DNA from: JBKHJA01 sp046538375
GTDB lineage: Bacteria; Acidobacteriota; Aminicenantia; Aminicenantales; Aminicenantaceae
Direction: 5' to 3'
Length of the DNA: 34,653 nucleotides
Assembly: GCA_046538375.1 (NCBI GenBank)
Contig: JBKHJA010000014.1
Span: 1-34,653, forward strand
Shown: in pieces, positions 1 to 6,536 of the stretch
Numbering within the stretch: the first letter of the stretch is position 1
Layout of the letters: every line of letters starts with the position of its first letter
Position numbers and translations under genes: made by a program
The notes under the pieces: model-generated
What the model saw: only the letters and a program-made list of their open reading frames with translations
Told to the model about the DNA's origin: nothing
The model's database searches: none

Positions 1-136
1 AGAAAATGGGGACATGTTACCTATTTCCGTATTTGACTGAGTATTAAAATATGATAGAAATGGGCTGAAATTGGGTACATACTCCCATTTTTCAAGCTCA
101 GCCTCTTCGATCCTTAAATTTTTGGGGGAACTCCTG
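1..136. repeat. Direct repeat, copy 1 (degenerate GGGGACATGT palindrome plus 42-nt block)
   Basis: Positions 1-93 match 806-897 at roughly 90 percent. Positions 95-136 match 936-977 at all 42 positions. The left arm starts AGAAAATGGGGACATGTTACC, but the right arm (about 74-92) has decayed, so this copy no longer forms a perfect palindrome. Unlike copy 2, it lacks the roughly 38 nt between the two matching blocks. Together the copies bracket the exported-protein gene at 170-712. The window edge may cut the left end. Confidence 0.8.
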
Positions 137-169
137 CAGAGGATGGGACAAAGCCTTATATGATGGAAT

Positions 170-712
170 TTAATGAGATGGAATGCGGGCCTTGGCGCGC
201 AGCTTTATCAAGGCTTGTTCAATCTCTTCAGAGGATCTTCCTTCCATGTAGATCACCTCATCGGATCCTTCAAAAGCCCCCGCAATTCCACCACCCAGAG
301 TTCCGATCAGTCCAAAGAAAAGCCCCAGGTTTAAGGCCTTTTCCGAAGCGGTCCGCTGAATCCTGTCGCTCTCCTCACCTTCTCCGTTGGGCTGGTCACT
401 GCCGTAAACAAATCCCATCAAAGCTCCGGTACCCGCACCGATCAATAAACCTAAACCTGCTCTGGCCAGAATGTTCGGCCGGTCCTTTACGGTGACAAGG
501 CCAATGTCTTGGATCCTCACAGATATGTCTTGGCCTGTTCCCGACTCTAAAACCAGCAGGACATCCTGTTTGACGGCGATGAGTTCACCGCTCAGATATT
601 GGTTGTCCATCTTATGGATAACTATATCCGCCCCTTTTCTTTCCTTTGCCAGGAGACTGACTGATAAAACCATCAAAGATAGAAAAACGATAAAAATCCT
701 TTTAATCCTCAT
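170..712 (-). CDS. Exported glycine-zipper protein of unknown function
   Basis: Predicted 180-residue protein. Residues 1-22 form a basic start plus hydrophobic core ending in LLA, as in a Sec signal peptide. Residues 28-75 look like a small beta-rich domain (MDNQYLSGELIAVKQD). Two glycine-rich hydrophobic stretches follow, about 83-105 (LGLLIGAGTGALMG) and 128-147 (LGLFFGLIGTLGGGIAG). They resemble glycine zippers that insert in or associate with a membrane. A polar acidic linker separates them, and the tail is charged and helical. I do not recognise a named family. The start fits: AAAGGA lies about 10 nt upstream and a consensus-like promoter is at 741-769. The gene stands alone between two direct repeats. 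A periplasmic or outer-membrane-associated location is inferred. Confidence 0.75.
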   Translation of the reverse strand: MRIKRIFIVFLSLMVLSVSLLAKERKGADIVIHKMDNQYLSGELIAVKQDVLLVLESGTGQDISVRIQDIGLVTVKDRPNILARAGLGLLIGAGTGALMGFVYGSDQPNGEGEESDRIQRTASEKALNLGLFFGLIGTLGGGIAGAFEGSDEVIYMEGRSSEEIEQALIKLRAKARIPSH

Positions 713-740
713 CCGCCCGGTCCTTTATGGATATATACAG

Positions 741-769
741 AATATATGCCACCCTGCAGCGCATGTCAA
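741..769 (-). promoter_or_regulatory. Sigma70-type promoter for the glycine-zipper gene
   Basis: On the minus strand, TTGACA (764-769) and TATATT (741-746) are separated by exactly 17 nt. Predicted transcription start is near 734, giving a leader of about 22 nt before the ATG at 712. Confidence 0.65.
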
Positions 770-805
770 GCAGCCAGAAAAATCCCCAGCCCTTTCCCAT
801 CGGGA

Positions 806-977
806 AGAAAATGGGGACACGTTACCTATTTCCGTATTTGATTGAGTATTAAAATATGATAGAAATGGGCTGAAATTGGTACATGTCCCCATTTTCTACA
901 AGGCTTCCATCACCAATGGATTGAAGAGAATAATCAGCTCAGCCTCTTCGATCCTTAAATTTTTGGGGGAACTCCTG
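806..977. repeat. Direct repeat, copy 2, with intact GGGGACATGT-type palindrome
   Basis: The palindrome spans 806-897. Arms AGAAAATGGGGACACGTTACC and GGTACATGTCCCCATTTTCT pair around a central stretch of about 50 nt shared with copy 1. The second shared block is 936-977 (42/42 with 95-136). Read on the minus strand, about 978-898 stays open and ends in a TAG (about 898-900) after roughly 26 codons, so this may be the 3' end of a lost gene. I cannot identify the encoded peptide. Together with the two promoters, this accounts for most of the gene-free stretch 713-1163. Confidence 0.8.
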
Positions 978-989
978 ATATTTTTCTTA

Positions 990-1017
990 TTGACATAACT
1001 CTTTTCTTTTATAAAAT
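990..1017 (+). promoter_or_regulatory. Sigma70-type promoter for the permease cluster
   Basis: A perfect TTGACA (990-995) and TAAAAT (1012-1017) are separated by 16 nt in an AT-rich stretch. Predicted start is near 1024, leaving a leader of about 140 nt before the ATG at 1164. I saw no convincing structure in that leader. Confidence 0.6.
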
Positions 1018-1163
1018 TTAAAAAATCAAGGATTTTTTAGTCAACAATACCATGATCGGGAAAAATTCACTTTAAAGGCGATAATAAGTGCTTCTCCTCA
1101 TTATCCGCACCCAAAAATCTCACCTAAAGAAACAAAAGCAAATCTCTGCCTACCCAGAAAATC

Positions 1164-2570
1164 ATGAATAAAAACAAAGCTCCCCGAATTCCCTTGAGAT
1201 GGGTCAAACGCCTGCTTCTGTTTGCGGGCATGGTGGTGGGCCTGGCCCTTATTGTCATGCCTCCTCCCTCCGGCCTGAGTGAGGCTGGCATCAAATGTCT
1301 GGGAGTGGCCACCATCTGCATCACCCTGTGGATCCTCACTCCCATTCCTCTGGCAGCCACCAGTCTGGTGGCCATCATCCTGCTGCCCGCTCTGGAAATT
1401 CTGGATAAACATCTGGTCTTTTCTTTTTTCGGCAACAGCGCCGTGTTTTTTCTTCTGGGAGTGTTTATACTGGCCGGAGCCATGATGCACACCGGCTTAT
1501 CCAAAAGAATCGCTCTTTTCTTTCTTACCCGCTTTGACAAGAGCCCCCAGTTCGTCATTTTTGGAATCCTGTTCACCAGCTCTCTGCTTTCGCTTTTCAT
1601 GCCCGCGCACGCAGTGGCTGCCATGCTTTTTCCTGTGGTTATGGAAATCGCCCAAAGCTTAAAGCTGGAAAAGGGGAAAAGCCCGCTGGCTGTTTCCTTA
1701 TTTCTGGCCATGGCCTGGGGAGCTGGGATCGGAAGCATCGGCACTTTCCTGGGTGGAGCCAGAGCACCCTTGGCCGTAGAATTATTAAGGGAGACCTTTG
1801 ACCGGAAGATATCATTCACTTCATGGGCCATTGCTGCTGTGCCCATTGCGGTTGTGTTAACTTCTATCACCTATTTCATTCTAATCCGGTCTTTTAAACC
1901 GGAAATCAAGGACATCTCCCCTGCCCGACGCCTTCTTCAAAAAGAAATGCAGCGCATTGGCTCCATCAGCAGCAACGAATTGAAAATCGGGCTCCTCCTT
2001 CTGGTGACTGTGTTCTTCTGGATCTACAGGGGGCATCACTGGGGCCTGGCTGTGATATCCCTGGCTTCGGCCACCATGGTGTTCGTCCTGAACCTCGCCC
2101 GGTGGGTGGATGTGATCGATTATGTGAACTGGGGGGTCATCATCTTGTACGGAGGGGCCATAGCTCTAGGAAAAGCCCTGGCTGAAACAAATGCTATCGA
2201 GTGGTTAGCCGGCCAGATCCTGGGCTCCACCATGATCACTCCGTTCTTGATGATCATGATGCTCTCCGCCCTGTCCAAGGTGATCACTGAGCTGGTGAGC
2301 AATGCCGCTGCAGTGGTTATTCTGGTTCCTTTTTCTTTTGGCTTCGTCTCCACCCTTCATATTTCCCCGGAGATCATGGTGCTGGCAGTGACCATTCCCG
2401 CGGGCCTGGCTTTTTGTCTTCCTGTGGGCACCCCACCCAACGCCATCGCTTATGGCTCTGGATATTATTCAATCAGAAAAATCCTGAAACCAGCTCTTCT
2501 GATAAGTTTGATTTCCTGGGTGGTTTTTCTTTTATTCGTGAAATTCTACTGGCCGCTGATCATGAAATAG
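1164..2570 (+). CDS. SLC13/DASS-type permease with altered N-terminal half motif
   Basis: A 468-residue polytopic membrane protein with about a dozen hydrophobic segments, in the usual size range of SLC13 (divalent anion:sodium symporter) carriers. The C-terminal half keeps family marks: ITELVSNAA near residues 374-383 (canonical SNT loop) and GTPPNAIAYGSGY at 422-434. In the N-terminal half the equivalent SNT position reads PAH (147-149, within LFMPAHAVAAM), and the expected GTPPN loop reads GGARAP (197-202). In characterised relatives these paired loops build the sodium and substrate sites, so the substrate and ion coupling here are uncertain. SLC13 members carry dicarboxylates, citrate or sulfate. 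The APS-kinase-like and sulfatase-like genes downstream make an oxyanion attractive, but this is inference. No strong ribosome binding site precedes the ATG. Confidence 0.8.
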   Translation: MNKNKAPRIPLRWVKRLLLFAGMVVGLALIVMPPPSGLSEAGIKCLGVATICITLWILTPIPLAATSLVAIILLPALEILDKHLVFSFFGNSAVFFLLGVFILAGAMMHTGLSKRIALFFLTRFDKSPQFVIFGILFTSSLLSLFMPAHAVAAMLFPVVMEIAQSLKLEKGKSPLAVSLFLAMAWGAGIGSIGTFLGGARAPLAVELLRETFDRKISFTSWAIAAVPIAVVLTSITYFILIRSFKPEIKDISPARRLLQKEMQRIGSISSNELKIGLLLLVTVFFWIYRGHHWGLAVISLASATMVFVLNLARWVDVIDYVNWGVIILYGGAIALGKALAETNAIEWLAGQILGSTMITPFLMIMMLSALSKVITELVSNAAAVVILVPFSFGFVSTLHISPEIMVLAVTIPAGLAFCLPVGTPPNAIAYGSGYYSIRKILKPALLISLISWVVFLLFVKFYWPLIMK

Positions 2571-2663
2571 CAGCATTCAGGAGGAAAGAAAAGACGGCTT
2601 GCGAAAAGCGCTTGAAGATGCTAGTTTTAAGATGCGATTTACATCACTGAAAATGCAAAAAAT

Positions 2664-3281
2664 ATGAGAAATAAAGGCGTCCAGGAAGGTTTTACGGTGT
2701 GGATCACCGGCCTTCCTTTTTCCGGGAAAAAAGAAACCGGCCGGATCCTGTCAGAGCGTTTAAAAATGCTGGGCTACAAAACAGCCCTTCTGATAGGAGG
2801 ACAGATCAGGCGGAAATACGAAAAAAAACTGGGTTTTACCAAGGAGGAAATCTACAAAAACATCCGCCGGATCGCTTTCGAGTGCAAACTGCTCAGCGAA
2901 AACGGGGTTATCGCCGTAGCGGTCACCATTTCCCCCTACAAGGAACTGCGGCAGGAGTGCCGCCGGTTGATCAAAAGATTTCTGGAGGTCTACCACAAAT
3001 GTCCTCTGGAGATATTGAAAAAAAGAGATAAGAAAGGACTTTTGCGCAAAGCAGAAAAAGGAGAATTGAAGAATGTGGCCGGGATTTCCATGCCTTATGA
3101 GGAATCAGAAAATCCTGAGGTGGTGATCCAGGCCGACCAGGAAACGCCCTTTCAAGCAGCCAGCAAGATCCTGACTCAACTGAAAGAGCTGGGGTACCTC
3201 AAAGAAGCGGAACACAGTGTGCTCCTCAAACAGGAAGAAAAGGAGATCCGCAAAATACTGCGGGACACTTGGTTCAAATAG
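2664..3281 (+). CDS. Adenylylsulfate-kinase-like protein with degenerate active site
   Basis: A 205-residue P-loop protein collinear with CysC. It shows WITGLPFSGKK (13-23), the KLGFTKEE..NIRRIA helix (55-71), ISPYKELRQECRR (89-101) and the distal CPLEILKKRDKKGLLRKAEKGELKNVAGI region (113-141). CysC phosphorylates APS to PAPS, the activated donor for sulfation. Two key sites differ. The Walker A Ser/Thr after GK is Lys23, and the canonical LDGD ahead of the helix reads LIGG (43-46), losing the acidic residues that contact magnesium and APS. The reading frame is intact with no frameshift, so the gene appears maintained. It may be a divergent kinase or a non-catalytic binder. It lies 93 nt after the permease and 80 nt before the first AlkP-superfamily gene. 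No ATP sulfurylase is nearby. Confidence 0.75.
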   Translation: MRNKGVQEGFTVWITGLPFSGKKETGRILSERLKMLGYKTALLIGGQIRRKYEKKLGFTKEEIYKNIRRIAFECKLLSENGVIAVAVTISPYKELRQECRRLIKRFLEVYHKCPLEILKKRDKKGLLRKAEKGELKNVAGISMPYEESENPEVVIQADQETPFQAASKILTQLKELGYLKEAEHSVLLKQEEKEIRKILRDTWFK

Positions 3282-3361
3282 AGCCTTCAGCCCCTAAAAA
3301 GCTGGATCAGCTCACCATGATCTAAAAAACCAAAAATTTTTATGAATTTCTGGAGCTTCGA

Positions 3362-4810
3362 ATGAAACATAAAAATGCACGGATCATTCTGGTTTTTTTT
3401 TCCGTTTCCATTTTGCTGTTCATTTTTTCCTGCACCGAGGCCGGTCCCGGAAAATTTAAAATTGACCGCATCTATCTCATCATTATCGATACCCTGAGAG
3501 CCGACCATTTAAGCTGCTACGGCTATCCCAGGAAAACATCCCCTTTTATCGATTCTTTAGCCCGGGAAGGGATCCTGTTCGAAAGAGCCTGCTCCCAATC
3601 ATCCACCACAGCGCCTTCCCATGCTTCCATTTTTACCGGCCTCTATCCTTTCCAGCACAGAGTCCGGGCTAACGGGTATGTTCTGGACGACTCTTACACC
3701 ACTCTTGCCGAGATTTTAAGCCAGAATGGCTTCAGAACGGCTGCTTTTGCCTCCATAGCCAGGTGTCTCCGGGGAGCCAACATCGACCAGGGATTTGATT
3801 TCTATGAAGATCCAGGTGGAACCATCAAGCTGCTCAGAGGCAACTACAGGCCGGCCAGGCTGACCAAAAAAAGCGCCACCATCTGGCTTGACAATTTTAA
3901 TCCCAAACAGAAGCTTTTCATGTGGCTTCATTTCTACGATCCTCACCTTCCCTATTTGCCCCCCAAAAGACACATTAAAGAAATAAATCGATCCTTGAGC
4001 GGCGATGCCTTTTTCCAGCACATGGAAAAATTTCACGTTGACATGGAGGTTTATGACCACAAATACGGGGAACTTTACAAAAACATAACCAGGTACGATG
4101 CAGAAATTCTGTATGTGGACCAAGAGATAATGCATTTCTTCAGATACATCCAGAGGAAAGGACTCAATGAAAATGCGTTATGGATCATAACCAGCGATCA
4201 CGGAGAGGGGTTAGGACAGCACAAATGGTATGAACACGGCAAACACCTGTACCAGGAAGAAGTGCACGTGCCTTTGATCTTCTATTTTCCGGATAAAAAA
4301 GTCTCCCCGAAAAGAATAGACCATGTGGTGGAAAACTTTGATATTTTCTCCACCATCATCGAGGCCTCAGGAATCAAAATCAGCAAAGAATTGAACAAAG
4401 AAGTCAAATCCATTTCGCTTTGGGGAAAAATCATAAACCAAAATCCCGGTCTGGAAAAAAACCACGCATTTTCAGAAAGACGAATCTACGTCACCAATCT
4501 GAAGAAGGAGCACCCGGAACTTCCTGATTGGAAGCTAAACTGGGAAAAAGGGGAAAAATACTGCCTGCAAGATAAAAGCTTCAAATATATTTTCCGCACC
4601 CTGCTTCCGGATGAATTTTACCATCTGGCCGAAGATCCGTTTGAATTGAACAACCTCATAAACGGGGAAGAATACCAAGAGATAAAAAAAACACTCGAGG
4701 AAGAATTGTTCAACATACTGAAAGAAAAAGAAAAATATAAAGACAGCAAGCTTCAAAAGGTCAACACCAGAGAATTGAGCAAACTTCGATCGCTCGGATA
4801 TATTCTGTAA
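3362..4810 (+). CDS. Membrane-anchored sulfatase-family (AlkP superfamily) hydrolase with Thr nucleophile
   Basis: A 482-residue protein. Residues 8-23 are hydrophobic and end in IFSC24, a plausible lipobox, so a lipoprotein facing the periplasm is likely. Metal-site motif 1 is IIIDTLRADHL (D43), and motif 2 is TSDHGEG followed by KWYEHG, typical of the sulfatase family. At the nucleophile, fGly sulfatases have C/S-x-P-S-R. Here it is T83-A-P-S-H, so formylglycine cannot form. Thr is the nucleophile in phospho-transfer members such as LtaS, EptA and NPP enzymes. The protein ends KLRSLGYIL, a tail I associate with a subgroup of sulfatase-like proteins. The ATG is preceded by TGGAG at about 6 nt. 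It is probably co-transcribed with the paralogue 31 nt downstream. Substrate unknown. Confidence 0.82.
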   Translation: MKHKNARIILVFFSVSILLFIFSCTEAGPGKFKIDRIYLIIIDTLRADHLSCYGYPRKTSPFIDSLAREGILFERACSQSSTTAPSHASIFTGLYPFQHRVRANGYVLDDSYTTLAEILSQNGFRTAAFASIARCLRGANIDQGFDFYEDPGGTIKLLRGNYRPARLTKKSATIWLDNFNPKQKLFMWLHFYDPHLPYLPPKRHIKEINRSLSGDAFFQHMEKFHVDMEVYDHKYGELYKNITRYDAEILYVDQEIMHFFRYIQRKGLNENALWIITSDHGEGLGQHKWYEHGKHLYQEEVHVPLIFYFPDKKVSPKRIDHVVENFDIFSTIIEASGIKISKELNKEVKSISLWGKIINQNPGLEKNHAFSERRIYVTNLKKEHPELPDWKLNWEKGEKYCLQDKSFKYIFRTLLPDEFYHLAEDPFELNNLINGEEYQEIKKTLEEELFNILKEKEKYKDSKLQKVNTRELSKLRSLGYIL

Positions 4811-4841
4811 CTGCTGGATCCTTCTTCAAAACAGTGGATAA

Positions 4842-6272
4842 ATGCATGGAGTCATGTCCAAACAAAAAAATAAATTTTTCCTGATTTCATTTTCTATATT
4901 TTTTTTGCTGATAATTCTTCTGTTTTTTATCTTCCACCAAAGAGATTCAAAAATTTTCAGTCCTGGCCGTGAAAGATCCAATATATTCTTTATCCTCATC
5001 GATACTCTGCGGCCGGATCATCTCGGCTGTTACGGTTACCTGAGAAACACCTCACCCCATATGGATAGAATTGCAGAACAAGGAACCGTGTTCACTGATT
5101 TCTACACAGTCTGTCCCTGGACCAACCCTTCTGTAGCCACTTTATTCACAGGCCGGTATCCTCTGGCCGTATTCCCTCCAGCAAAACATCCTGAAGCCAT
5201 CAAACAGCGGCTGCCCAAAGAACTGGATACTCTGGCTGAAATCCTGAAAAGAGAAGGCTACCAGACTTTTGCCCTGGTCGATCATCCCAGCATCAGCAAA
5301 CAGCTCGACTACCATCGAGGATTTGACCAGTACACAGAACTCTTTTTCAAAAGAGGCTGGCATCAATGGCTGGGTACCGAATCGCAGAATATTTTAAAAG
5401 ATCTTTCTGAACTTCTGGATAAATGCCAGCACAGCCAATTCTTTATCTATCTGCATCTCATTTATCCCCACCAGCCCTACTCTCCTCCTTCCCCTTATGA
5501 TGAACTTTTCGGCGAAGGTTTTGAAAATGTATCTCCTGAAGAAAAGGAAGGAGTCATCAACAGATACGACGGCGAGATAAAATACACCGATGAACTCATC
5601 GGGAATATCTTTGTCGATCTCAAAGCAAGAAACCTGTTAAGCAGGACTTATATCATAATGACCTCTGACCACGGCGAAGGATTCTGGGAGCATGGGCTGT
5701 GGGAACACGGAAATTCCCTGTTCAATGAACTTTTAAAGGTCCCTCTTATCATTTACCCCCCTGGTGGAAGATCAGGGGAACCCGCCCGGATCGACGGCCT
5801 TACCAGTTTTATCAGTCTATTTCCCACCATTCTGGATTTTGCCAGCATAAAAGACTATCCCAAGGGGGACGGCCGAAGTCTTACCAGGGAGTTAAAAGGA
5901 AAAAATCAGAGGGAAAGCCAGGAAATAATTTACAGCCAGAGCCCTCATTCTCTGTGCATAAACGCAGTCTCATGCCAAACGGACCAATTCAAATTCATCT
6001 ACCATCCGCGGCTTCCCATTACCAATTTCACCAGGTCAAAAAACGATATTCTTTCCGGTAAATTCGTTGAATTGTTTGATATAAATGAAGACCCTGGAGA
6101 GGAAAACAACCTCAGCACTCATAAAAAACACCTGGTCAAGAAAATGGGAATCCGGCTGATTCGGCACAAAATGAAGAGTGATAAAAAAAGAGTGAAGCTG
6201 GAACAACAAAAAGAGCAGCCCCAAAAAAAAGACTACATAGAAAAACTGAAGTCTCTGGGCTATATAAAATAA
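4842..6272 (+). CDS. Second sulfatase-family (AlkP superfamily) hydrolase with Thr nucleophile
   Basis: A 476-residue paralogue of the preceding gene. Residues 11-31 form one transmembrane anchor with no lipobox Cys. The metal motif is ILIDTLRPDHLGCYGY (D54), and the second is MTSDHGEGFWEHGLWEHG. The nucleophile slot reads T94-N-P-S-V, where fGly sulfatases have C/S-x-P-S-R, so this too should be a Thr-dependent phospho- or sulfo-hydrolase or transferase rather than a classical sulfatase. A lysine-rich segment (about 449-467) precedes the terminal LKSLGYIK. An alternative ATG four codons in (4854) is equally possible; neither has a well-spaced ribosome binding site. The tandem arrangement suggests duplication and action on related periplasmic substrates. 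Confidence 0.82.
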   Translation: MHGVMSKQKNKFFLISFSIFFLLIILLFFIFHQRDSKIFSPGRERSNIFFILIDTLRPDHLGCYGYLRNTSPHMDRIAEQGTVFTDFYTVCPWTNPSVATLFTGRYPLAVFPPAKHPEAIKQRLPKELDTLAEILKREGYQTFALVDHPSISKQLDYHRGFDQYTELFFKRGWHQWLGTESQNILKDLSELLDKCQHSQFFIYLHLIYPHQPYSPPSPYDELFGEGFENVSPEEKEGVINRYDGEIKYTDELIGNIFVDLKARNLLSRTYIIMTSDHGEGFWEHGLWEHGNSLFNELLKVPLIIYPPGGRSGEPARIDGLTSFISLFPTILDFASIKDYPKGDGRSLTRELKGKNQRESQEIIYSQSPHSLCINAVSCQTDQFKFIYHPRLPITNFTRSKNDILSGKFVELFDINEDPGEENNLSTHKKHLVKKMGIRLIRHKMKSDKKRVKLEQQKEQPQKKDYIEKLKSLGYIK

Positions 6273-6299
6273 AAGCCTTCCATCTACCCTCAAAAGCAG

Positions 6300-6377
6300 T
6301 GGTACGCCTGGCCGGACTCGAACCGGCGACACAGGGATTAGGAATCCCTTGCTCTATCCGTACTGAGCTACAGGCGC
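6300..6377 (-). tRNA. tRNA-Arg (anticodon CCU)
   Basis: The minus strand folds into a full cloverleaf. The acceptor stem GCGCCTG pairs with CAGGCGT (first pair G-U). The D stem is GCTC/GAGC. The anticodon stem AGGGA/TCCCT encloses the loop TTCCTAA, giving anticodon CCT. The T stem GCCGG/CCGGC encloses TTCGAGT. The discriminator is A (6303), and CCA is encoded at 6300-6302. It reads AGG codons. It is convergent with the AlkP gene ending at 6272 and lies downstream of recD2 on the same strand. Confidence 0.95.
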
Positions 6378-6440
6378 ACCCTGTTTAATTTATCAATTCA
6401 AGAAATCTTTTTCAATCAGAAGCTCACGTCCCTGGCAACT

Positions 6441-6536
6441 AGAAAATGGGGACATGAGCCAATTTATATCAAATATTCAGAAATAGGTAACATGTCCCCA
6501 TTTTCTTTACATGTCCCCATTTTCTTCCCATTTTCT
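6441..6536. repeat. GGGGACATG palindrome with an extra half-site
   Basis: AGAAAATGGGGACATG (6441-6456) is perfectly complementary to CATGTCCCCATTTTCT (6491-6506), a 16-bp stem around 34 nt. A second right arm, ACATGTCCCCATTTTCTT, follows at about 6509-6526, with a fragment of a third (CCCATTTTCTT) after it. The array touches the recD2 stop at 6537, between recD2 and the tRNA. It belongs to the same family as 806-897. Confidence 0.85.

Noticed and set aside
1..977. CRISPR array
   Set aside because: The repeats are two long copies about 800 nt apart, not short regularly spaced units.
1124..1870. Minus-strand open frame of 248 codons opposite the permease
   Set aside because: Its composition is typical of an antisense shadow of a hydrophobic protein, and the sense frame has clear SLC13 motifs.
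3362..6272. Calling the two AlkP proteins formylglycine sulfatases
   Set aside because: The C/S-x-P-S-R maturation motif is absent; Thr occupies the nucleophile position in both.
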